35,481 bases of DNA from a virus, in IMG/VR virus record IMGVR_UViG_3300036822_000046, positions 1 through 35,481 of that record; one strand, given 5' to 3'. The notes under the pieces were generated by a model, which had not been told where the DNA came from, searched no databases, and saw only the letters and a list, made by a program, of their open reading frames with translations. Below are positions 28,321 to 34,897 of the stretch, piece by piece. Both the position numbers and the translations under genes were made by a program. The first letter of the stretch is position 1. Each line of letters starts with the position of its first letter.

Positions 28321-28860
28321 TTATCGTCCTCGGGCGCGCTCCTGATCCTTGTGAATTGCGCCTAGGATTTCTTTGCGTCCCCACGCTTCCGGGTCTCTGG
28401 CGATTTCCTTGAAGTTGGGCTCCTCCTCATGGCGCCAGAACTGGCTGTCATAAGTCGGCTCCGATGTCTGCGGGTTCTTACTCGCCCTGTAGGACGCCGC
28501 GACCTCGTGATCGGCGACGGCGTGTTCGTGCATCCACTTTTCCAGCTCCCCCATCGCCTCGTCGGTGAAGCCGTAATCCTTCTTCACCTTGCTGCGGCTG
28601 GTATTCCAAGCGTCCATGTCGGCCTTGGTGCGGGCGGCCTCGGCTTCCTGTCGCTTGCGGTTTTCCTCGGCTCCGAGACGCTGGTCGATTTTTTCTTCCA
28701 TGTCGTAGTCGGGGATGGCGAGATTCGGGTATTTTCGCTTGATGAGGCGCTTGGCCTCCTTGTTGAGCTGCGGATCGTTGTAGATCGACTCGACGAAGTC
28801 GGCGGTCACGCGCTTGTTCTGGAGGAACGCATATTCCTCGTCAGAAATCTGTTTCGGCAT
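28321..28860 (-). CDS. putative scaffold protein, 179 aa
   Basis: Almost wholly charged helix: MPKQISDEEYAFLQNKRVTA, IYNDPQLNKEAKRLIKRKYP, IDQRLGAEENRKRQEAEAAR, MGELEKWMHEHAVADHEVAA. NLAIPDYDMEEKIDQR is typical of scaffolds that lie upstream of this capsid type. It ends 17 bases before the ATT start of the capsid gene, and its last codons precede the capsid ribosome site. Scaffolds guide shell assembly and then leave. No protease domain is present. Confidence 0.75.
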   Translation of the reverse strand: MPKQISDEEYAFLQNKRVTADFVESIYNDPQLNKEAKRLIKRKYPNLAIPDYDMEEKIDQRLGAEENRKRQEAEAARTKADMDAWNTSRSKVKKDYGFTDEAMGELEKWMHEHAVADHEVAASYRASKNPQTSEPTYDSQFWRHEEEPNFKEIARDPEAWGRKEILGAIHKDQERARGR

Positions 28861-28868
28861 CGCGCCCT

Positions 28869-29054
28869 CTAGCTATTGTTCGTCTTGCCGGTCACGGCTG
28901 GCTGGAGCGGCACGCCGCCTTCCGGTTTCGGCACGACCTTGGGGATGGCGCCCCACTCGCTGACCTCGGACTGCACGTCGACTTGAAGGATGGTCCGGGG
29001 CGGCGTCTCGGGCGGCGTCGTGATCGGGGGGTCGTAAGATCGGTTCTGAGCCAT
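28869..29054 (-). CDS. hypothetical protein, 61 aa
   Basis: MAQNRSYDPPITTPPETPPR is disordered; the middle, TILQVDVQSEVSEWGAIPKV, may form one strand and turn. The start overlaps the previous stop (TGATG), and GAGGACGAG upstream can act as a ribosome site. Located just before the scaffold. Function unknown. Confidence 0.55.
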   Translation of the reverse strand: MAQNRSYDPPITTPPETPPRTILQVDVQSEVSEWGAIPKVVPKPEGGVPLQPAVTGKTNNS

Positions 29055-29389
29055 CACTCGTCCTCTTCCGGCTTCTGCATCTGCGGCGGCTGACTTTGGC
29101 GGGGACGCTGGGCCTGACCGCCTTGCTGGCCTCCGCCCTGATCGCTGAGTGGCTGACCGCGCGCGTCGGTTCGCGGATAGCCCGGCTGGCCTTGCTGGGA
29201 GTGCTGCCTCGCCTGCCCTGTCACATCGTGGGCGCTGGTGCTGTGCAGGTGCGCGCTTTCGGCGTGTTCCGCCGCCTCATCGTGCCGCTCGTCCTCGTGC
29301 GCGTCGGCGGCCTTGTGGTGGGCCTTCATCGCGTCTTCGTGCTTTTGGGCCGCCTGCCGGTGCTTGTCTCCTGCCGGGTGTTTGGCCAT
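29054..29389 (-). CDS. His/Ala-rich helical protein, 111 aa
   Basis: Starts at ATG 29389 with GGAAGG upstream; a TTG six codons earlier is less likely. The first 60 residues repeat a His/Ala/Lys/Glu helix pattern (DKHRQAAQKHEDAMKAHHKA, DEAAEHAESAHLHSTSAHDV) with about 13 histidines. The rest is a Gln/Gly/Pro-rich tail. The pattern strongly recalls small His-rich proteins of rhizobia and relatives (HHxxAAEHHEKAAEHH). It may be a gene acquired from the host. Metal or proton binding is possible but unproven. Confidence 0.65.
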   Translation of the reverse strand: MAKHPAGDKHRQAAQKHEDAMKAHHKAADAHEDERHDEAAEHAESAHLHSTSAHDVTGQARQHSQQGQPGYPRTDARGQPLSDQGGGQQGGQAQRPRQSQPPQMQKPEEDE

Positions 29390-29408
29390 TTCGAGTTTCC
29401 TTCCCAAA

Positions 29409-29445
29409 GTTAGGGTAGCGTGTCAACCGTATCGGTTGACACGCT
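29409..29445. promoter_or_regulatory. late-operon palindrome, copy A
   Basis: AGCGTGTCAACCG (29417-29429), TAT, then CGGTTGACACGCT (29433-29445) form a perfect 13-bp inverted repeat. It fills the gap between two late genes. The outer GTTAGGGTAGCGTGTCA (29409-29425) is identical to the sequence at 16054-16038 on the other strand. No T-tract follows, so it is more likely an operator or RNA processing hairpin than a terminator. Confidence 0.6.
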
Positions 29446-29454
29446 GTCGTGTGT

Positions 29455-30006
29455 TTACGTCCGCTTCGGCTGCGGGGTTGGCGGCAGGCCTTGGTCGGGT
29501 CGCCCGCCCGGTGCGATCGGATGCGACGGCCGATGTCCGCCGCCACCGCCTTCCGGCAGTTCGTTGTCAGGACGGGCGTCGGCGTCGATCACGACATAGC
29601 GGTACATTGCGCCCATGCCGCCGCCGCCGATCAGGACGAGCGCCAGATACTTGCCGCTGACGCCGGGCGGCAAGGGAGGCCACACGGTGCCGGGCGGCAA
29701 TTCGATCGGATGCGTTGGGCGCTCGTCGCCCCCGCCTCCGCCCGGAGCGATCGGGTGTTCCGGCCTGCCTCCCGGCGCGATCGGATGCGACGGTCCACCG
29801 CCCGGAGCGATCGGCAACCACGGATGCTCCGGGGTGAGCGGTGGCCAGATGCCGGGCGGCGGGTTGGGATAAATCGGCCCACCGCCGATCCCGATGCCCT
29901 CGTCGATCCCATAGTCGGGATCGACCGGGCCTTCGATGCCGGGCAGTTCCTGATCAGGACGCCCGCCGCGCTTGCGCAACCTTAGAAACCCACTGACAAA
30001 CGGCAT
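29455..30006 (-). CDS. Pro/Gly-repeat virion-associated protein, 183 aa
   Basis: Start ATG 30006, with GGAGGAGG upstream. Begins MPFVSGFLRLRKRGGRPDQE and then repeats HPIAPGGxP and related units (PSHPIAPGGRPEHPIAPGGG). One ordered island, KYLALVLIGGGGMGAMYRYV, could be a membrane-associated strand or helix, and it is followed by VIDADARPDNELP. HPSHPIAPGGRPDQGLP-type repeats recur in phages and prophages of rhizobia and relatives. Role unknown; possibly a flexible surface appendage. Confidence 0.6.
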   Translation of the reverse strand: MPFVSGFLRLRKRGGRPDQELPGIEGPVDPDYGIDEGIGIGGGPIYPNPPPGIWPPLTPEHPWLPIAPGGGPSHPIAPGGRPEHPIAPGGGGGDERPTHPIELPPGTVWPPLPPGVSGKYLALVLIGGGGMGAMYRYVVIDADARPDNELPEGGGGGHRPSHPIAPGGRPDQGLPPTPQPKRT

Positions 30007-30038
30007 GACAATTTCCTCCTCCAATGACGCCTGTTGGA

Positions 30039-30608
30039 TCAGGCGATGCCGGGAATATCACGCTTTCGTGAACGCGCCGCGTAGGCGAGGCCTAGGCCTC
30101 CAAGCAGCAACATCGCCCAAGTCGACGGCTCGGGGATCGCAGCCGTCGCGACGAAGCTGCCGCTGCCGCTGATCAGGTCGCCTGTGCCGCCCGCCTGAGT
30201 GAACGACAGATCAAGCACGCCCTTGGTCCCGGCCGGAACGCCGGGGCCGGACAAGATCCCTGAACCGGCGAGGTCCAGCTCGTCGCCGACAAAGCTGGCA
30301 GAGCTTGTCGTGGTGGTGTCGGTGAACAAGCCGCCGTCCCACGAGACGGTGATCATGCCGCCGATCCCGGTCGGGATCGGGTTGGTGATGCTCAACAAGT
30401 CGCCGGGAACGAGGCCGCCCAGCGGGTCGATGACCTCGTTCGCCGTCCATCGACTGACGCCGACGGAGGTTGCGATCGCCAAATCATCGTTGGGGTTGGC
30501 CAGAACCCCCGTGGCGTTCGTCGTGAAATCCGTTTCGAGGACGACCGCCGCCGCGCTCGGGCTCGTCAAAGCTGCCAGAAGCGCAACTGATAACCACAAT
30601 CTGTTCAT
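30039..30608 (-). CDS. PEP-CTERM (PEPxxWA-type) sorted secreted protein
   Basis: A 189-aa protein. Residues 1-21, MNRLWLSVALLAALTSPSAA, form a signal peptide. The mature part is beta-rich with Gly/Thr/Ser (GLFTDTTTTSSASFVGDELD, GTKGVLDLSFTQAGGTGDLI). The C-terminus is a complete PEP-CTERM sorting tail: Pro-Glu-Pro at 159-161 in IPEPSTWAMLLLGGLGLAYA, then the basic RSRKR. In bacteria this tail is recognised by exosortase and anchors or releases exported proteins. The WA variant is known from alphaproteobacteria such as sphingomonads. It lies inside the late operon, between portal-side and scaffold-side genes, so it is expressed with the virion genes. Confidence 0.85.
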   Translation of the reverse strand: MNRLWLSVALLAALTSPSAAAVVLETDFTTNATGVLANPNDDLAIATSVGVSRWTANEVIDPLGGLVPGDLLSITNPIPTGIGGMITVSWDGGLFTDTTTTSSASFVGDELDLAGSGILSGPGVPAGTKGVLDLSFTQAGGTGDLISGSGSFVATAAIPEPSTWAMLLLGGLGLAYAARSRKRDIPGIA

Positions 30609-30645
30609 GGAGTGCCCTTTCCTGTGTCTTGGCACTCAATGGCTA

Positions 30646-31170
30646 TCACGAGCCCGGCAAGGGCGTCGAGGGCATGGGAGCGCCTTGGCCTTGGCTCGGG
30701 TTCTGTCCGGGCCGCCCGCCGGGTTTTCCTTGACCGAAGAGACGCTGCAAAAGCTGATTCTGGACGGTTCGCTTCATCTGATCGCCCAGCATGGTCTTCT
30801 GCACGCCGACGGCCGGTCCCATTCCGGCGCCGCCGCCGAGATGCCGGGAAAGCTGAGTTGCGGCGCGCAGCGCGTCGCGGTGAAGCTGGCTTCCGGCCTC
30901 AAGTCCCAGCGCCGCTTGCTGGATGAGCTGGACGGCTTGCTGCAACAGCATAGAGGCGTCGGCTTGGTTGCCGGGGCCGGGCGTCGAGATTTGCGGCCCC
31001 ATGCGCGAGCGCGCGAACGCCGCCAATCCACCGGGGCCGGAAGGTCCGCCGCCACCCGGACTGGGAGGAGGACCGGGAGACGGAGGCCCGCCGGGGGGTG
31101 CGCCGCTGCCCGGCGGCTGTCCCTGACCCGAATCGTCTTCGCTCGCGCTGTCGACAAACGACATGTTCAT
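30646..31170 (-). CDS. hypothetical late protein, 174 aa, Pro/Gly-rich
   Basis: The N-terminal 50 residues are Pro/Gly/Ser repeats (PPGGPPSPGPPPSPGGGGPS). The centre is a helix pair, ASMLLQQAVQLIQQAALGLE and LHRDALRAATQLSRHLGGGA. A second helix, DQMKRTVQNQLLQRLFGQGK, precedes a disordered tail. The ribosome site is weak (GCGGGGCA). It follows the portal gene across a strong hairpin. Probably a minor head protein; no family known. Confidence 0.6.
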   Translation of the reverse strand: MNMSFVDSASEDDSGQGQPPGSGAPPGGPPSPGPPPSPGGGGPSGPGGLAAFARSRMGPQISTPGPGNQADASMLLQQAVQLIQQAALGLEAGSQLHRDALRAATQLSRHLGGGAGMGPAVGVQKTMLGDQMKRTVQNQLLQRLFGQGKPGGRPGQNPSQGQGAPMPSTPLPGS

Positions 31171-31180
31171 TGCCCCGCAG

Positions 31181-31216
31181 ACCGCCCCCGGCAGCCTGCG
31201 CTAGTCCGGGGGCGGT
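31181..31216. other. 11-bp GC hairpin after the portal gene
   Basis: ACCGCCCCCGG (31181-31191) pairs perfectly with CCGGGGGCGGT (31206-31216) around a 14-base loop. It lies in the 109-bp gap between the portal stop and the next start, the longest gap in this part of the late operon. No T-tract is present. It may lower expression downstream or set an RNA end. Confidence 0.5.
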
Positions 31217-31279
31217 CATCCCGTGTGTGCGCCGCATTAGGGGGGACCTTAAAGGGCCGGGACGGCGGGAAACTAGCGC

Positions 31280-33016
31280 CTAGTGCTTGGTCTGACCAGC
31301 CCCCGTCGCCTTGCGTCTGGATCCGCCGCCTTCCTTGATCCCCAGGACGCCTTTGATCAGTTCTTCCTTCTTTTCCTCTTTGGCTGCCTCGGCTTGGGCT
31401 TTTTGCCGTTGTTTTAACCGGGCCAAAAGCAATTCCGCACCCGGCGGGTGTAACATGTGGATCAGGTCTTCGGCGTCGATCGCTCCCGCTCTAGCGAGCG
31501 CAATAGCCACTTGACGATTGTCCTCCGCGAAGGCGGGCGACGCGGAGTGGCTGTCGACTTGAACTTGGAAGTTGCCGGGGAGCTGGCTGAGTAGGAACTC
31601 TTGCCCGGTGTCGGCGGTCGTGTAGACCAGCGCGTCCATCGCTTGCATGATGCGGAGGCCGATGAACCCGACATCCGCGAGCTGGCGCTCGATGCGCGCG
31701 GCTTGCTTGATAAGGTGGGGTGATGAAGTTCTAACCAAAGTCTGAGCGTGGACTCCAGCGCGGACTCCCGATTCTCCCTGTCCTGACATGATCGGGCTGA
31801 AGCCAGCAGCTTCATCAAACAACTTGAAAACAAACTCAAGTTCTTCCAAGTAGTTTTCCGGTGGGGGGTCCAGTAGCTTCGATGCTTTCGCATTGGGATT
31901 TGGGTCGTTAATAAAACCTCCCTCATTGATAATTTTATAGTATTGCTCATCGGTGACGCTGGTGAATCCGCTGAAGACTTGAGGGGCATTGACATTGCGG
32001 TCCCACATTATTTTGATGTCGCGCAGCCGCTTGTTCAGCATGTCCTGCAACATCTGCACGTCGGCGATGCTGGAGCGGCCCCAGAAATAGCCGGGCGTCT
32101 CATGCCCCTGCACCTTGACGAACGAGTGCTTGCCGGGAACGCGTGACAGGTTGCGCCGGGTGTCATCGCCTTCTATGACGATCGGGTCGTGACCGTAAAG
32201 CACTTGGATTGTCGTCCAGTCCTCGCCCCGGTCGCGATCCTTCACCCATAGCTCGCAGTGCTTGACGGTCGGAGCGAATCGCCGGTTGGGTCGCCACGGC
32301 GTCGGAACGGGAAAGACGTTGACGATCCCGGCCGCAGAGGACGGCGCGTCGCCAACGTCTCCCAACGGTTGCAGCCCGCCCACAACCATTGCGTGAAAGT
32401 AGGTCGATTCCTCCTCGTCGCGATCCGGCCCCGGATCGTCGTCGAGCTGCTTCATGATTTGTTCGTAGCGCGGATGATCCAAGAGCGAGGTCCGCAGCCG
32501 CGACTTGCTCGGATAGCTGACGTGACAGAACGCCTCCTGCTCGTCGAGATGCAGCGTCGTTTCGGACAGGACGCCGAAATTCTGCGGGTGGACTTGCGCC
32601 ACCTTGAACGTGCCGCTGTCGCCGTCAGGCAAAACCTTTAACAGGCCGCAGCCATTGATCAGGCTCCATGTCACGGCGTCGGCGAAGGTCACGTCGGCGT
32701 CGACTTGGCGGAAGTCGGCCGACAGCTTCTCGCCCACCAGCTCGGAGCGTTCGAGGATGTCGTCGGGCTCGCCGCTGTCATAGATCAGGCGCAGCCGGAC
32801 ATCGGTCGGCTGCATGAGGAAGCCCGCGAGCTTGTCGATGAAGGATTTGGTTTTGTTGTAGAGCGCGGCGCGGCTGTCGGCCGCCCCGGTGTAATAATAT
32901 TGGCCCGCTCGGGTGTAGACCATCCCGCGCTCGCTGGCGGACGCCATGCACTCGTCGATCATCTCCTTGACCCACGCCTGCATGGTGGCGGGGTTGGACG
33001 GGATTTTGAGCGCCAT
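31280..33016 (-). CDS. portal protein
   Basis: A 578-aa protein. RGMVYTRAGQYYYTGAADSR, TKSFIDKLAGFLMQPTDVRL, then ADVTFADAVTWSLINGCGLL and HPQNFGVLSETTLHLDEQEA follow the order seen in portals of short-tailed phages. YFWGRSSIADVQMLQDMLNK followed by RLRDIKIMWDRNVNAPQVFS is the stem and clip region, and a C-terminal charged helix (RLKQRQKAQAEAAKEEKKEE) ends the chain. Portals form the twelve-fold ring through which DNA is packed. It sits four genes after the zinc-ribbon protein and about 1.9 kb after terminase. Confidence 0.85.
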   Translation of the reverse strand: MALKIPSNPATMQAWVKEMIDECMASASERGMVYTRAGQYYYTGAADSRAALYNKTKSFIDKLAGFLMQPTDVRLRLIYDSGEPDDILERSELVGEKLSADFRQVDADVTFADAVTWSLINGCGLLKVLPDGDSGTFKVAQVHPQNFGVLSETTLHLDEQEAFCHVSYPSKSRLRTSLLDHPRYEQIMKQLDDDPGPDRDEEESTYFHAMVVGGLQPLGDVGDAPSSAAGIVNVFPVPTPWRPNRRFAPTVKHCELWVKDRDRGEDWTTIQVLYGHDPIVIEGDDTRRNLSRVPGKHSFVKVQGHETPGYFWGRSSIADVQMLQDMLNKRLRDIKIMWDRNVNAPQVFSGFTSVTDEQYYKIINEGGFINDPNPNAKASKLLDPPPENYLEELEFVFKLFDEAAGFSPIMSGQGESGVRAGVHAQTLVRTSSPHLIKQAARIERQLADVGFIGLRIMQAMDALVYTTADTGQEFLLSQLPGNFQVQVDSHSASPAFAEDNRQVAIALARAGAIDAEDLIHMLHPPGAELLLARLKQRQKAQAEAAKEEKKEELIKGVLGIKEGGGSRRKATGAGQTKH

Positions 33017-33877
33017 CTAGTCCGGCTCTTTGTCGAGTTCGCGCTCCACCGCGTCCTTGCCGTAGTGCGCGGCGCGCATCCCCGATGGCGCATAGGGGGA
33101 CGGGACGATCTGGCCAGCCGCCATGTCGGGAGTGGTGACGGGATGCGGCCCGAAGGTCTGGCCCGGCGGGACCACCGGCAAGCGCGGATCGCCTTCCGGC
33201 ACCGGCTGGTAGTCGGGATGCCCCCTCGCCAGAAATTCGTCCACCAGCGTCATGTCGTGGTGGATTTCATCGCCCTCTGCCGCGCCTTGGTTCTGGCGCA
33301 TGATGTTCTGCACCGATGCTTCCTGTTCCGGCGTCAGAAGGTGCGCGTTCGGTCCTCGGGTGACGGTGGTCGGGCGTTGAGTGTTCGCGGGCGGACTAAA
33401 GCCCGGCGGGTTGTTCGGCATGTGCAGCGCGTTGGCGACGCCGACTTGCCCAAGCGCCCGCGCCCAAGCCTGACTTTCCTCCGGCGTCCAGCCCGGACGC
33501 TGCGACAGTTCCGTCATCATGTCGCGGACGCGCGACGGGCTCGTTGCGTCGGCGACGGCCGCCTTGCCTTCCGATCCGGCTCGCGCCCGGTCGGCTTTGC
33601 GGCCCGCCATCTTGGATTTCCAAGCCTCGGTGTTCGCCGCGTCCATTTCCTTGTCGACTGCACTGAGCCCGGCGGCTCGGGCTGTCTCGCCGCTGACCGT
33701 GGGCTCCTGCCTGCCGGTGGTCGCTCCCTCGACGGCCTTGAGCCCGGCGGCGCGGCCGGGCGCGTTCATCGGCGGCTCGACACGGGGGGCGGGGGGCTGG
33801 CCGCCGCCAGCCATGCGGGACAGCGCGCCGATGATGTCTTGGATGCTGTAGCCAGAGCCGCTTTGTGTGTCGCCCAT
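33017..33877 (-). CDS. hypothetical head-region protein, 286 aa
   Basis: Start ATG 33877, overlapping the previous stop (TGATG). Opens MGDTQSGSGYSIQDIIGALS with a Gly-rich segment. It carries a duplicated RAAGLKAVEGATTGRQEP and RAAGLSAVDKEMDAANTE, then a helical AWARALGQVGVANALHMPNN. The C-terminal part has LLTPEQEASVQNIMRQNQGA and a Pro-rich PVPEGDPRLPVVPPGQTFGP. No family recognised. Directly upstream of the portal (stop and start abut), so a portal-associated or internal protein is plausible. Confidence 0.6.
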   Translation of the reverse strand: MGDTQSGSGYSIQDIIGALSRMAGGGQPPAPRVEPPMNAPGRAAGLKAVEGATTGRQEPTVSGETARAAGLSAVDKEMDAANTEAWKSKMAGRKADRARAGSEGKAAVADATSPSRVRDMMTELSQRPGWTPEESQAWARALGQVGVANALHMPNNPPGFSPPANTQRPTTVTRGPNAHLLTPEQEASVQNIMRQNQGAAEGDEIHHDMTLVDEFLARGHPDYQPVPEGDPRLPVVPPGQTFGPHPVTTPDMAAGQIVPSPYAPSGMRAAHYGKDAVERELDKEPD

Positions 33878-34080
33878 CACCGCAGCTCGTCGATTGCCGC
33901 GATCAGCGCATCTTCGCCCAAGCAGAGCCAAGCGCGGTCAGTGTAGGCGTGAACGGCAAACAACGCCTTGGCATGATCCACGTCGACCGCCTCCCGCTTG
34001 CAGACCGGCCACAGGATTTCGAGGTCGATTCGGCGCATCCGCGCCCACCACCAGTTCGTGATCAGAGCGACTAGCGCCAT
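33877..34080 (-). CDS. conserved small phage protein, 67 aa
   Basis: Start ATG 34080, one base after the preceding stop. MALVALITNWWWARMRRIDL, then EILWPVCKREAVDVDHAKAL and FAVHAYTDRAWLCLGEDALI. The order RMDLxxLWPxCK...DxAKAxFAxHAxxDxxWxxLGEDxLxxxID is often seen beside terminase and portal genes, with no assigned role. Its compact size suggests a helical adaptor. Confidence 0.7.
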   Translation of the reverse strand: MALVALITNWWWARMRRIDLEILWPVCKREAVDVDHAKALFAVHAYTDRAWLCLGEDALIAAIDELR

Positions 34081-34081
34081 G

Positions 34082-34543
34082 TCACCAGACCTTGATTGCC
34101 CGCCTCTTGCTCGCCTCAATTAAGTCCGGTTGCGTCCCGCTGGCAATCCCGCGCTTGAGCATGTCCAGCCCATCCATGCCAAACTCGCGCCGGTTCTGCT
34201 GGCCGATGCCGATGGCGGTTTGCAGCATCGCTGCATGGCCAGCCTTCTGCCAGTCGGAGGGCAGGACGGAGCTGGTTTGGTCCTTGTAGCGGACCTTGGA
34301 CGTCTCGCCCTGCCGGTTGTTAAATCGGATGTCGGCGACGTGGTAGTCGTTGGCGATGATGTCCTCGGCGAGCGCCCTAGCCTTGCCGCCGATGCTTCCG
34401 CCGATCGCCGGGGGGCGGAACTCCTGATTCATCCTCTGATCGCACGCTTCGCAGCTCGGGGGTGGGCTGTCCCACTGTTCCTGCGTCAGCGTCACTTCCA
34501 TCCGGTAGTTGCACTCCGGGCACATGTACGTCCGGTTGATCAT
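34082..34543 (-). CDS. FmdB-like zinc-ribbon protein, 153 aa
   Basis: The N-terminal ribbon uses CPEC and CEAC (MINRTYMCPECNYRMEVTLT, then PPSCEACDQRMNQEF), the pattern of FmdB-type regulators and small phage proteins. The remainder is helical: GKARALAEDIIANDYHVADI and SDWQKAGHAAMLQTAIGIGQ. It may bind DNA or help head assembly. Its 5' part overlaps the frame upstream by 167 bases. Located between terminase and portal, a usual place for small ribbons of unknown role. Confidence 0.7.
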   Translation of the reverse strand: MINRTYMCPECNYRMEVTLTQEQWDSPPPSCEACDQRMNQEFRPPAIGGSIGGKARALAEDIIANDYHVADIRFNNRQGETSKVRYKDQTSSVLPSDWQKAGHAAMLQTAIGIGQQNRREFGMDGLDMLKRGIASGTQPDLIEASKRRAIKVW

Positions 34544-34652
34544 TGTCGAGCCCCAGATGTTTGAGGACGCGCGCCATGTCGCTTTCGAGCGCGGCGATTC
34601 GCTCCTCGGTTTGCGCGGTGCGCAGCATCATCGGCGAGCGCGGCAGGGTCAT
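34377..34652 (-). CDS. short coiled-coil protein, C-terminal extent uncertain
   Basis: The first 37 residues look real: MTLPRSPMMLRTAQTEERIA and ALESDMARVLKHLGLDND form one amphipathic helix. ATGA overlap with the upstream gene supports the start. After residue 37 the frame overlaps the zinc-ribbon gene and becomes Pro/Asp/Arg-rich, so the true product may end in a by-product tail. This resembles short coiled-coil peptides next to terminase genes. Function unknown. Confidence 0.5.
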   Translation of the reverse strand: MTLPRSPMMLRTAQTEERIAALESDMARVLKHLGLDNDQPDVHVPGVQLPDGSDADAGTVGQPTPELRSVRSEDESGVPPPGDRRKHRRQG

Positions 34653-34897
34653 TTGCGCCAAGTCGCGGCCTTGACGCTCCACATTTGAGCGGCCTGCGCC
34701 TCGGTGATGGCGACGGAGTAGAGCCGCTTCGTCTCGGCGTCTTGGGTTCCCTCGCGCTTGTCGTGGCAAATGTCGATGATCTGCGCGTAGAGCTGTTTCA
34801 GCTCGTTCACGGTGGCGTCGCCGCTCGGGTTGAAGGTGAGGCCTACCGCCCGCTCGCCGTAGGTCATCTGTCGCTCTGCCGTCCCTGCTTGGCTCAT
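34649..34897 (-). CDS. Acb2/Tad1-like small protein (possible anti-CBASS/anti-Thoeris)
   Basis: An 82-aa protein with start ATG 34897, overlapping the terminase stop (TGATG). MTYGERAVGLTFNPSGDATV begins at residue 11, then NELKQLYAQIIDICHDKREG, KRLYSVAITEAQAAQMWSVK and AATW. The FNPSG-x(5)-IKxxxAxxID ... RxxSxAxTxxxxAxMWxVKAxTW pattern is, as far as I recall, the hairpin family that includes Acb2 and Tad1, which bind cyclic nucleotides and block CBASS or Thoeris signalling. Many members are untested. Identification is by eye and activity is not shown. Confidence 0.55.
   Translation of the reverse strand: MSQAGTAERQMTYGERAVGLTFNPSGDATVNELKQLYAQIIDICHDKREGTQDAETKRLYSVAITEAQAAQMWSVKAATWRK

Noticed and set aside
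30199-31338. Plus-strand ORF of 379 aa across the PEP-CTERM and neighbouring genes
   Set aside because: Antisense to two minus-strand genes with signal peptide, sorting tail and helices; no ribosome site or motif.
32705-33946. Plus-strand ORF of 413 aa opposite portal and head-region genes
   Set aside because: Antisense frame to a clear portal protein; no ribosome site or domain.
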